Assembly: GCA_947498775.1 (NCBI GenBank)
Contig: CANMLL010000027.1
Coordinates: 1-32,100 of the forward strand
Source: an uncultured Aquimarina sp.
GTDB lineage: Bacteria; Bacteroidota; Bacteroidia; Flavobacteriales; Flavobacteriaceae
Direction of reading: 5' to 3'
Length of the DNA stretch: 32,100 nt
A program made the translations under genes and the position numbers. Numbering within the stretch: the first letter of the stretch is position 1; each line of letters begins with the position of its first letter. Of this stretch, positions 8,208 through 16,206 are shown piece by piece. Below the pieces are notes generated by a model. It was given only the letters and a program-made list of their open reading frames with translations. It searched no databases and was not told the origin of the DNA.

Positions 8208-10460
8208 ATGAAAAAATTTACTTTAATACTTTTATTAGGGTTGGGCTTTACAAACGTATTTTCTCAAAACTATTATTTTCCAAAAGATGCAAAAACTAAT
8301 CAATCTGCATTAGATAAAAGGATTTCTGAAATATCAGAATCAATTTTGGAAAACTATTCTGAAAAGGATAAAGAGACGTATTATAAAAACTTGATAACCC
8401 TTCAATTGTTATGCAAGGAGTTTTCAAAATCATTGGTGTCGATAGATAGTTTGCGTAATATATCTGGACAGGAATTTCCAGATGAAGCTAATCTCATTTC
8501 TGTAGAAAATTACCTTTATGCAAAGGCATCAATGGCAAAAGAAAGCTCATTTGAAGCGACTTATAAATCGGCCTTCAAAGATGTATATAGCCCTCTTACC
8601 GAAATTGCAAAACTTAGATTCCCGATACAGTTCGATATAATAATTAAGGATAATAATAAAAAGATAAAGAAACTTTTTGACCGGCGAAAAGATAAAGATA
8701 GTGTATCCCAAAAAGACTTTTTGAAGTTATCATCTTTACACTTATCTAATACGGTAGCACGAAAAACAAAAGCTATAGCAGTATCACTTATAGCTAAAGA
8801 AGAAGATAAGCATTATGTAGTACAAGATAGTGTTTCTTTAAAGACAAAAGATGGTGCCACAATTGCGTTACGAATTGGTAGAAAAAATAATGATACGAGA
8901 CTAAAACCTACAGTCTTGATTTTTAGTATATACCCTTATGAAAGCGGAGTAAGAGATGACTTTTTAGTAAAAGAAGCAGCTTACTATGGATACGTAGGTG
9001 TGATTGCCAATACGAGAGGTAAGCGTTTTAGCCCAGAGGAGATTGAGCCTTTTGAACATGATGCAAAAGATGCTTATGAAGTTATTGACTGGATTAGTAA
9101 ACAGCCATGGAGCAATGGTGAGGTTGGCATGATGGGAGGTAGTTATCTTGGGTTCAGTCAATGGGCGGCAGCAAAAAAAATGCATCCTGCCTTAAAAACA
9201 ATAGTTCCACAAGTATCTGTTGGTGTTGGAAATGATTATCCAATGGAAAATAATGTGTTTATGAGTTATATGATTCGATGGATCAATTTTGTAACTGCAA
9301 ATGATTTTATCGATCTTGAAAATTTCCTGGATGGGGAGCAATGGAGTAAATTATATCGAAAATGGTACAAAAGCGGAAAGTCATTTAGGGCCATCGATTC
9401 TTTACATGGAGCTCCTAATAAAATATTTCAGCGATGGTTAGATCATCCTGATAATGATAGCTATTGGCAAAATATGACAACCAGTAATGATGAATTTTCT
9501 AAAATCAATATTCCAGTATTGACTACCACAGGTTATTATGATTCTGATCAGGTTGGGGCGTTACATTATCATCGTGAGCATACAACCCGTAACAAAAATG
9601 CAGAACATTATTTGGTAATAGGACCTTACAATCATGGCAGCGCAGCTGGTAGAACCGCAAAAAAAGTAGGAAAGTTTACAGTGGATTCTATTGCCAAAAT
9701 GGATATGGATGTTTTGGCATATCAATGGTTTGATTATATCTTCAAAGGAGCAAAAAAACCTGATATTCTAAAAGATAAAGTGAATTATCAAGTAAACGGT
9801 GCTAATATATGGAAACACAAACCATCGCTAAGAATGATGAATGATGATACATTGATATTTTATATGAATAATATACGTGTTGGGAAAGACTATAAACTAT
9901 CGCAGCAAAAGTCGGGTTCTAATGAATTTATACGACAAGAAGTTGATTTCTTATATAGAGGTGATAGTATTCAGAAATCTAATTACACATATGCCAAAGA
10001 ACTTCATATGTATAATCAATTATCTTTTGTAACAGAACCTTTTGATAAGTCATTTGATATCAATGGATCTTTCATGGCCGATTTATTTGTTGAAATAAAT
10101 AAAAAAGATATGGATGTAGTTCTTGAAATTTTCGAAATGAAACCCGATGGAAGCTATATGAAATTATCAGATTATATGGGAAGGGCCAGCTACGCAAAAG
10201 ATCCGGGTAAACGCCAGTTATTAGTGCCCTCCAAAAGGGAACATATTCCTACAAAAAATTCGATTTTTACAAGTAATAGAATAGGAAAAGGTAGTCGGTT
10301 GGTATTATTATTAGGTGTGAATAAGGATCCTTTTTGGCAAATTAATTATGGTACAGGTAAAGATGTAAGCGACGAAACCATTGAAGACGGTAAAATTCCA
10401 TTGCAAATCAAATGGTTTGCAGATAGTACAATTAAAATTCCGATAAGTAAAGTTGATTAA
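8208..10460 (+). CDS. Secreted CocE/NonD family hydrolase (S15-like alpha/beta hydrolase)
   Basis: A 750-residue serine hydrolase of the CocE/X-Pro dipeptidyl peptidase-like family, which cleaves acyl esters or peptides. I choose the ATG at 8208 because it begins a proper signal peptide (MKKFTLILLLGLGFTNVFSQ); the earlier ATG at 8175 adds 11 residues before it. The catalytic triad is Ser312 in GGSYLG, Asp445 in TGYYDSDQ and His476 in GPYNHGS. The C-terminal part from about residue 570 is the jelly-roll domain usual in this family (SFDINGSFMADLFVEIN). An extra N-terminal helical region (about 25-200) precedes the hydrolase core. It probably acts in the periplasm. A 79-bp gap separates it from the M1 peptidase gene, so it is likely transcribed separately. 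A weak TACCTTTT box at 8166-8173 could be its -7 element. Confidence 0.88.
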   Translation: MKKFTLILLLGLGFTNVFSQNYYFPKDAKTNQSALDKRISEISESILENYSEKDKETYYKNLITLQLLCKEFSKSLVSIDSLRNISGQEFPDEANLISVENYLYAKASMAKESSFEATYKSAFKDVYSPLTEIAKLRFPIQFDIIIKDNNKKIKKLFDRRKDKDSVSQKDFLKLSSLHLSNTVARKTKAIAVSLIAKEEDKHYVVQDSVSLKTKDGATIALRIGRKNNDTRLKPTVLIFSIYPYESGVRDDFLVKEAAYYGYVGVIANTRGKRFSPEEIEPFEHDAKDAYEVIDWISKQPWSNGEVGMMGGSYLGFSQWAAAKKMHPALKTIVPQVSVGVGNDYPMENNVFMSYMIRWINFVTANDFIDLENFLDGEQWSKLYRKWYKSGKSFRAIDSLHGAPNKIFQRWLDHPDNDSYWQNMTTSNDEFSKINIPVLTTTGYYDSDQVGALHYHREHTTRNKNAEHYLVIGPYNHGSAAGRTAKKVGKFTVDSIAKMDMDVLAYQWFDYIFKGAKKPDILKDKVNYQVNGANIWKHKPSLRMMNDDTLIFYMNNIRVGKDYKLSQQKSGSNEFIRQEVDFLYRGDSIQKSNYTYAKELHMYNQLSFVTEPFDKSFDINGSFMADLFVEINKKDMDVVLEIFEMKPDGSYMKLSDYMGRASYAKDPGKRQLLVPSKREHIPTKNSIFTSNRIGKGSRLVLLLGVNKDPFWQINYGTGKDVSDETIEDGKIPLQIKWFADSTIKIPISKVD

Positions 10461-10479
10461 AATAACCTTACTCTAGGCA

Positions 10480-10527
10480 TTCTGCCACATTACGATACTA
10501 AATTCGTTATTTTGGCAGAACATTTGA
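10480..10527 (+). promoter_or_regulatory. Inverted repeat with possible sigma-54-like promoter before the M1 peptidase gene
   Basis: TTCTGCCA (10480-10487) and TGGCAGAA (10513-10520) are exact reverse complements 25 nt apart, just upstream of the M1 gene start. The right arm overlaps a sequence like a sigma-54 -24/-12 element: TGGCAG, 5 nt, TTGA, with the GG-to-G spacing of 12 nt that sigma-54 needs, but GA instead of GC at -12. A start point from this element would fall almost on the ATG, giving a nearly leaderless message, which weakens the case. An operator for a dimeric regulator is an equal alternative. Confidence 0.3.
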
Positions 10528-10539
10528 TTAAACCAGACT

Positions 10540-12624
10540 ATGCGAGTTATTATATATACGTTTTTGTTTTTTATTTCCTTCGGAAGTGTCGCACAACAAA
10601 CCCAACATGTCGACTTTTTAAAAGGACAAATAGAGGTTATTGTTGATGCAAAAAATAAAGAAGTAAAAGGATCAGTAAACTATACATTTACTATTTTAAA
10701 GGATGTGAATTCAATTTACATCGATGCCCAAAGAATGAAAATCGGATCGGTGCAATTGGATGGTAAAAAAATAAATTTCGAGTATACTGATCAGAAGATA
10801 GTTGTTTCATCAGATTTCAAAGCAAATACCGAACATAGCCTTAATATTCAATATAGAGCGAAACCAACTAAGGCATTATATTTTGTGAAGGATTATCAAG
10901 GTAGTCATCAGGTTTGGACCCAGGGTCAAGGCAAGTACACTTCTAATTGGGTTCCTAGTTTTGATGATATGAATGAAAAGGTTGAGTTCGATCTAACCAT
11001 TACATACTCCATAGGTTATGAGGTAATTGCAAATGGAAAGTTATTAAAAACAGAGTTCGTAAATGACTCTGTACAACGCTGGAAGTATGACATGCAACAA
11101 CCTATGAGCAGTTATCTTTTGGCAATGGCTATCGGTAAATATGATAAAGTCGTTGAGACTTCAGAAAGCGGGATTCCCATAGAAATGTATTATTATCCAA
11201 TGGATAAAGATAAATTTGAATCTACCTACCGCCATAGCAAGCGCATGTTTGATTTTTTGGAAAAAGAAATAGGCTTTCCTTTTCCTTGGCAGAATTATAA
11301 ACAAGTGCCAGTAAAGGATTTTTTATACGCAGGAATGGAAAATACAGGGACAACCATCTTTTCTGATGCTTTTGTAGTAGATGAAATAGCTTTTGTCGAC
11401 CGCAACTATATTAATGTAAATGCTCACGAATTGGCCCATCAATGGTTTGGGGACCTTGTTACAGAAACCGAGGGAACTCATCATTGGTTACAAGAGGGTT
11501 TTGCAACCTATTATGCGCTCCTGGCAGAAAAAGAGATCTTTGGAGAAGATTATTTTCTTTATAAGCTTTATGAAAGCGCAGAACAGCTTACCGCATTATC
11601 CAAAACCCCTAATGCTACCTCGTTATTAGACCCCAAAGCAAGTTCACTTACTTTCTATCAAAGAGGGGCGTGGACGCTTTATGCATTACGAGAGATGATA
11701 GGAGATACTAGCTTTAAAATCACAATTCATAACTACCTTGAAAAGTATAAATACAAAAATGTATCCACCGATGACTTTATAAGCGTAGCACAAGAGGTAA
11801 GTGGTAAAGATCTTACAGAATTTAAGAAAACATGGCTTGAGAATGTTGCCTTTCCGTCGCAAGAGGCATTAGACATCTTAACCCAGTCTACATTTATTAA
11901 AAATTATCTAAGCCTGGCTCAAGAGCGTACACAGCCTATGGCTGGTAAATGGAGTACTTTGTCAAAAGCGTTAGATTTTCCTGTCAATGACTATCTTGGG
12001 CAGGAAGTGGTATATCAGTTAGAGGGTAAAACAGCTCCAGAAGCAATTGCATTATATGATAAAGCCTTCGAAACCAATAACATTTTTGTACGTCAGGCAA
12101 TTGCAAGTACGCTTAGTACGATTCCTTCAGACCTGCAAAAACAGTATGAGTCGCTACTCAAAGATTCTTCCTATGCAACTATAGAGCCTGCATTGTATCA
12201 CATATGGGCTAATTTCCCTGAAAAAAGAAAAGAATACCTGGATAGTACTAAAGATATTATTGGTTTTAATGACAAAAATGTGAGAATATTATGGCTGGTG
12301 TTGGCCTTAAGCACCCAAGATTATGAAATCAATAAACACCAACAATTTTATATGGAATTGTCAGGATATACTTCTTCAAAATATCATTTCAATACCCGCG
12401 AGAATGCTTTTACCTATTTAGAAAGTTTGCAGGCTTTCTCTGATCCAACATTAGTAAATCTCGTAGAAGGAGCAACACATCATAATTGGCGTTTTAGAAA
12501 TGCATGTAGAAAAATTCTTGATAAATTATTAAAAGACGAAAAATATAAAAAGAAATATGTAGTTTTAAAGAATGATTTGCCAAAGAATCAGCAAGACTAT
12601 ATTTTAAAAAAATTAACCCCATAA
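10540..12624 (+). CDS. M1 family metallo-aminopeptidase
   Basis: A zinc aminopeptidase that removes N-terminal residues from peptides; 694 aa with a signal peptide (MRVIIYTFLFFISFGSVAQ), so it is probably periplasmic or outer-membrane associated. Zinc ligands and the catalytic Glu are in H296-E297-L-A-H300 with the third ligand Glu319 after exactly 18 residues (WLQEGFA). The exopeptidase motif that anchors the substrate amino group is AGMEN (264-268; usual form GAMEN). The N-terminal beta domain (20-200) and a helical C-terminal region are both present. It is the first gene of a tight operon with two patatin genes, the first starting 8 bp after its stop. It likely feeds peptide-derived amino acids to the cell. 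Why it is cotranscribed with lipases is unclear. Confidence 0.93.
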   Translation: MRVIIYTFLFFISFGSVAQQTQHVDFLKGQIEVIVDAKNKEVKGSVNYTFTILKDVNSIYIDAQRMKIGSVQLDGKKINFEYTDQKIVVSSDFKANTEHSLNIQYRAKPTKALYFVKDYQGSHQVWTQGQGKYTSNWVPSFDDMNEKVEFDLTITYSIGYEVIANGKLLKTEFVNDSVQRWKYDMQQPMSSYLLAMAIGKYDKVVETSESGIPIEMYYYPMDKDKFESTYRHSKRMFDFLEKEIGFPFPWQNYKQVPVKDFLYAGMENTGTTIFSDAFVVDEIAFVDRNYINVNAHELAHQWFGDLVTETEGTHHWLQEGFATYYALLAEKEIFGEDYFLYKLYESAEQLTALSKTPNATSLLDPKASSLTFYQRGAWTLYALREMIGDTSFKITIHNYLEKYKYKNVSTDDFISVAQEVSGKDLTEFKKTWLENVAFPSQEALDILTQSTFIKNYLSLAQERTQPMAGKWSTLSKALDFPVNDYLGQEVVYQLEGKTAPEAIALYDKAFETNNIFVRQAIASTLSTIPSDLQKQYESLLKDSSYATIEPALYHIWANFPEKRKEYLDSTKDIIGFNDKNVRILWLVLALSTQDYEINKHQQFYMELSGYTSSKYHFNTRENAFTYLESLQAFSDPTLVNLVEGATHHNWRFRNACRKILDKLLKDEKYKKKYVVLKNDLPKNQQDYILKKLTP

Positions 12625-12632
12625 TAAACGAC

Positions 12633-13526
12633 ATGCGCGCATTGGTAATTTCCGGAGGCGGTAGTAAAGGAGCTTTTGCAGGAGGTGTTGCGCAGTATCT
12701 AATACAAGATTTAGGTAGAAAATACGATTTGTTTGTAGGGACTTCTACCGGAAGTTTATTGGTATCGCATTTGGCACTTTCTAAAATTAGCGAGATAAAA
12801 GAATTTTATACCAATGTTACGCAATCTTCAATATTTACCAGCTGCCCTTTTATCGTAAAAAAGAAAAGAGGGTATGTGGATATAAGTATCAATCATTTCA
12901 ATGTATTACGTAATTTTATTAAAGGGAAGAAGTCTTTTGGAGATAGTCGTAATCTTCGGGATCTTATTGATAGTGCAATTTCAAAAGAAGACTTTAAAAA
13001 ATTACAATCTTTAGAAAATGATGTTGTTATTACGGTAACCAATCTTTCTACAAATGAAGTAGAATACAAATCGATAAAAGACTGCAAGCATCAGGATTAT
13101 TTGGATTGGATTTGGATATCCTGTAACTATCCTCCATTTATGAGTTTGGTACAAAAGAACAACTGCGACTATGTTGATGGTGGGTTAGGGTCTATGGTCC
13201 CTATTGAAGAGGCTATACGAAGAGGGGCAACAGAGGTAGATGTTATTGTTCTTGAAACTGAAGTGAATTATCTGAATCGTATGCCAACTAAGAATCCTTT
13301 TTCTTTGATTACCAATATGGTAAATTTTATGATGGATCAGATTGAATATCAAAATATTCAGATAGGAAAATTTAAGGCTAGAGAACAGAATGTATCCTTA
13401 GACCTGTATTATACGCCTACTGTGCTCACAACAAATTCTTTGATTTTTGATAAAGAAAAAATGATAGAATGGTGGAAGAAAGGTCATAAGTTTGCCAAGA
13501 AAAAAAATATTTCTAATCCAATATAA
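12633..13526 (+). CDS. Patatin-like phospholipase (first tandem copy)
   Basis: A 297-residue patatin-family lipid acyl hydrolase with a Ser-Asp dyad. The oxyanion-hole loop is GGGSKG (8-13), the nucleophile elbow is GTSTG (36-40, Ser38), and the catalytic Asp is Asp182 in YVDGG. No signal peptide is present, and the catalytic loop begins only eight residues from the N-terminus, so it acts in the cytoplasm or on the inner leaflet. The gene starts 8 bp after the M1 peptidase stop, and the next patatin begins 1 bp after its own stop. It is clearly homologous and collinear with that second copy, down to the dyad positions, so the pair arose by tandem duplication. The substrate lipid is unknown. 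Confidence 0.92.
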   Translation: MRALVISGGGSKGAFAGGVAQYLIQDLGRKYDLFVGTSTGSLLVSHLALSKISEIKEFYTNVTQSSIFTSCPFIVKKKRGYVDISINHFNVLRNFIKGKKSFGDSRNLRDLIDSAISKEDFKKLQSLENDVVITVTNLSTNEVEYKSIKDCKHQDYLDWIWISCNYPPFMSLVQKNNCDYVDGGLGSMVPIEEAIRRGATEVDVIVLETEVNYLNRMPTKNPFSLITNMVNFMMDQIEYQNIQIGKFKAREQNVSLDLYYTPTVLTTNSLIFDKEKMIEWWKKGHKFAKKKNISNPI

Positions 13527-13527
13527 A

Positions 13528-14451
13528 ATGAGAGCATTAGTAATTTCGGGTGGTGGAAGTAAAGGAGCCTATGCAGGTGGTGTAGCGCAATATTTAATGC
13601 AGGAACAAGGTAAAAAGTACGACCTCTTTCTTGGTACTTCTACTGGGAGTCTGTTGATCCCTCATTTGGCATTGGGAAATATAGATAAGGTATACGATAT
13701 CTATACGAATGTAAACCAGAGAACTATTTTTAATGTGAATCCTTTTAGAGTTCGCAGAAAAGGAAATAGGGAGTTCGTTTCTATTAATTTTATGTCGTCG
13801 CTCTGGCAGTTTATTAAGCTGAAAAGAACGTTTGGTGAAAGTAAAAACCTGAGACGTGCCATTGGGAGAAATTTTTCTGAATCCGAATTTAAAATGGCAC
13901 AGGAAAATGTTAAAGATGTAGTAGTAACTGTTTCGAATTTAACTAGAAATAAAACAGAGTATAAATCAATTAATGATTTTACATATAAGGATTTTTGTGA
14001 TTGGATCTGGATATCCTGTAATTATGTGCCTTTCATGAGTTTGGTTACCAAAAATGGATGCGAATATGCCGATGGTGGTTTTGGGTGTATGGTGCCTATT
14101 CGTGAAGCTATCCGGCGCGGGGCTACAGAAGTTGATGCTGTCATCTTAGAGTCCGAAAATATGGAACATAACAAAGTGTTAGGCAAAAATCCATTTTCAC
14201 TAATGGTCAACTTGTTTGGGTATATGCTGGATCAGGTTGAAGGACATGACACGATGCTTGGTAAACTGGCTGCTATAAACAAGGATGTGCCCTTGAATTT
14301 ATATTACACCCCCTCAAAGCTTACCGAAAACTCGTTGGTGTTTAATAAAAAACTAATGAGCAATTGGTGGCGACAAGGATTTGATTATGCTGCCCAAAAG
14401 GCAAAACAAGCAGAAGAAAATAAACTTAAAAATATTGATCTGGCAGGGTAA
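13528..14451 (+). CDS. Patatin-like phospholipase (second tandem copy)
   Basis: A 307-residue paralogue of the preceding gene. I place the start at 13528 because this ATG aligns exactly with the N-terminus of the first copy (MRALVISGGGSKGA); the reading from 13492 would overlap that gene by 35 bp and add 12 residues with no counterpart. The oxyanion loop (8-13), Ser38 in GTSTG and Asp182 in YADGG occupy the same residue numbers as in the first copy. It differs by a more basic loop around 73-81 and a charged 15-residue C-terminal tail. It is the last gene of the M1 / patatin / patatin operon and converges on a beta-lactamase-fold gene. Confidence 0.92.
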   Translation: MRALVISGGGSKGAYAGGVAQYLMQEQGKKYDLFLGTSTGSLLIPHLALGNIDKVYDIYTNVNQRTIFNVNPFRVRRKGNREFVSINFMSSLWQFIKLKRTFGESKNLRRAIGRNFSESEFKMAQENVKDVVVTVSNLTRNKTEYKSINDFTYKDFCDWIWISCNYVPFMSLVTKNGCEYADGGFGCMVPIREAIRRGATEVDAVILESENMEHNKVLGKNPFSLMVNLFGYMLDQVEGHDTMLGKLAAINKDVPLNLYYTPSKLTENSLVFNKKLMSNWWRQGFDYAAQKAKQAEENKLKNIDLAG

Positions 14452-14458
14452 TAAAGCG

Positions 14459-14475
14459 ATACAACAAATTTGTAT
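14459..14475. terminator. Weak hairpin between convergent genes
   Basis: ATACAA (14459-14464) pairs with TTGTAT (14470-14475) around a 5-nt loop in the 33-bp gap between the convergent patatin and beta-lactamase-fold genes. The stem is short and AT-rich, and no clean T-run follows. It is a candidate bidirectional terminator by position only. Confidence 0.3.
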
Positions 14476-14484
14476 AATAAAAGG

Positions 14485-15546
14485 TTATTTTAAATAGGGT
14501 TGTAGCATACGAAGTAGCTCCCAGGTATTTGAGGTTTCCATCCCATTAGATAACAAAATAATAGATGTTTTTTTTTCGATAAACCGTTGTAACATAGTTT
14601 CTGCTCCCCAAATGGTGCCAGGTCTAGAAGCAATATTATTTGTCATATCATCATCTTTAAACGAAAAAGACCATAAACCACTGGCATAATTGTCAAAATT
14701 TTCAATATTAGATTCTGTTTCCAACAACTTTGATAGATTATTTTTGTTTATAAGTTGATTATTGAATAAAGCATCAGTAAAAGTTAGCAAATCACTTGTG
14801 GTGGAATACATTGCCCCTGATGCGTAATAGTTTTCTATAAAGTAGGGGACATCCCTTTCGGACTTACCTGTTTTTTCATTTCTCCAATAACATTGTGCTA
14901 ATTTTGATACCACCTCATGGTCAAAAACTCCAGTGTTTTTCATATTTAATGGATCTAGGATTTGTTGTTTAATAATTTGTTTGAAAGAAACATCATAAAT
15001 ATTTTCAAGAATCTTACCAAGAATTATATAATCGGCGTTATTGTAACTAAATTTTGAACCCGGCATAAATTCTAGAGGTCCACTAGCATATTTACTAATA
15101 ATTTGATCTGTTGTTAATCTCTTTTCGTATACTTGATCACCTTTTTTCTCTAAATTTTCGATTCCGGAAGTTGAAGTAAGAAGTTGATGTATGGTTACTT
15201 TGTTTTTTCCTTCCCCTTTATAATTTGGATAGTAGTCTACAATTAAATTGTCTAATTTAATTTTTTCTTGTTCTACAAGTTGGTAGATTAATACTGCAGT
15301 GAATAGTTTGGTAATAGAAGCAATCTTGTAGCGGGTATCTATACTGTTTTTTACATTAAACTCTCGATTGGCCAGTCCATAACTTTTATGATGAAGCACA
15401 GTATCTTCCTTTTTGATCAAAATGGTTCCGTTAAATTTGTGATCACTTACGTATTGTTCAATGGTTTTTACAATTGCATGTTCTTGTGCATATAGATTTG
15501 TGGTTACGATAAATAAAATTGCCGATAGTAGAATACTTGTTTTCAT
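14485..15546 (-). CDS. Beta-lactamase family serine hydrolase (class C-like fold)
   Basis: A 353-residue secreted serine hydrolase of the beta-lactamase/penicillin-binding-protein superfamily. The signal peptide is MKTSILLSAILFIVTTNLYA. The active-site Ser-x-x-Lys is S77-I-T-K80 and the Tyr-x-Asn motif is Y168-N-N170. The third motif (KTG or HxG) is not obvious; the equivalent segment near the C-terminus reads RPGTIWG. Relatives are esterases, D-aminopeptidases or D-Ala-D-Ala carboxypeptidases more often than true beta-lactamases, so resistance should not be assumed. It seems to be a single gene, separated by 111 bp from the operon to its right. Confidence 0.87.
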   Translation of the reverse strand: MKTSILLSAILFIVTTNLYAQEHAIVKTIEQYVSDHKFNGTILIKKEDTVLHHKSYGLANREFNVKNSIDTRYKIASITKLFTAVLIYQLVEQEKIKLDNLIVDYYPNYKGEGKNKVTIHQLLTSTSGIENLEKKGDQVYEKRLTTDQIISKYASGPLEFMPGSKFSYNNADYIILGKILENIYDVSFKQIIKQQILDPLNMKNTGVFDHEVVSKLAQCYWRNEKTGKSERDVPYFIENYYASGAMYSTTSDLLTFTDALFNNQLINKNNLSKLLETESNIENFDNYASGLWSFSFKDDDMTNNIASRPGTIWGAETMLQRFIEKKTSIILLSNGMETSNTWELLRMLQPYLK

Positions 15547-15657
15547 CTTTTAATTTTTATTAAAGATGAAAGAAAATGTAGATTGTTACATGAAAGTGTT
15601 TGATTTTTAGTCTGGTAGTTCTGAAAAAAGCAAGGTCACCTAAAGTAATAATAACTT

Positions 15658-16176
15658 TTAAAACAAATCCCCAATCTCTTCTTTGATAAAAGCCAAAGCA
15701 GCATCACTGGGGACTCCTTTTTCAACAAGTTCAGTTAGAAGAACTTCTCTCATTTTATCTGCAGAGTCTACTTCCTCTTTCATGGTAGTTTTTCTAATCA
15801 TTGCAATCGTAGCATTTTTGGCCGCTTTGATGGTATTCCAACATTCATCAGAGACATAAATTTGCTGCGTGAGATTATGCTCAAACTCCTGATCGATTGT
15901 ATGAACTAACAGGGATTCATAGCTTTCCTTGTCTTCGCCTACTGGTGCCATTCTAAATAACAACTTGCCTGGCGAAATTCTTTCCAGAAACAAGGCCATG
16001 CGTTCATAGGCTTGCAATCTTAGCGGGAAGGCTTGTTTTTGATGCTCTCTATGCAAGAGAAACCTACGGCGCCTTTCTTCATTTGTAGTATGTAGTTTGA
16101 AGAAAAATATGGCAAGGATCGTTATCAACGTTGCCGGAACTAAAGAGATGACTAATGGGATTATTTCGATATTCAT
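15658..16176 (-). CDS. DUF7935-like membrane-anchored protein
   Basis: A 172-residue protein with one N-terminal membrane segment (about residues 5-27) followed by a basic stretch (EERRRRFLLHREHQKQ), which predicts a cytoplasmic soluble part. I associate it from memory with a flavobacterial family of unknown function (DUF7935), without a search. The soluble part is largely helical, with several charged segments (VDSADKMREVLLTELVEKG). It lies 30 bp downstream of the FMN glutamate-synthase-like gene and is the last member of a four-gene operon. Since both proteins carry an N-terminal membrane anchor, they may sit together at the inner membrane; that is inference. Confidence 0.65.
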   Translation of the reverse strand: MNIEIIPLVISLVPATLITILAIFFFKLHTTNEERRRRFLLHREHQKQAFPLRLQAYERMALFLERISPGKLLFRMAPVGEDKESYESLLVHTIDQEFEHNLTQQIYVSDECWNTIKAAKNATIAMIRKTTMKEEVDSADKMREVLLTELVEKGVPSDAALAFIKEEIGDLF

Positions 16177-16206
16177 TATTAGATTGGATATTTATTTTTT
16201 CTGTTA

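Noticed and set aside
12633..14451. Patatin pair as effectors of an anti-phage (CBASS-type) system
   Set aside because: No CD-NTase, sensor or ubiquitin-like accessory gene is adjacent; the neighbours are an M1 peptidase and a beta-lactamase-fold gene.
14485..15546. Beta-lactamase-fold gene as an antibiotic-resistance gene
   Set aside because: It has S-x-x-K and Y-x-N but no clear KTG motif, and most such proteins are esterases or peptidases; resistance cannot be claimed.
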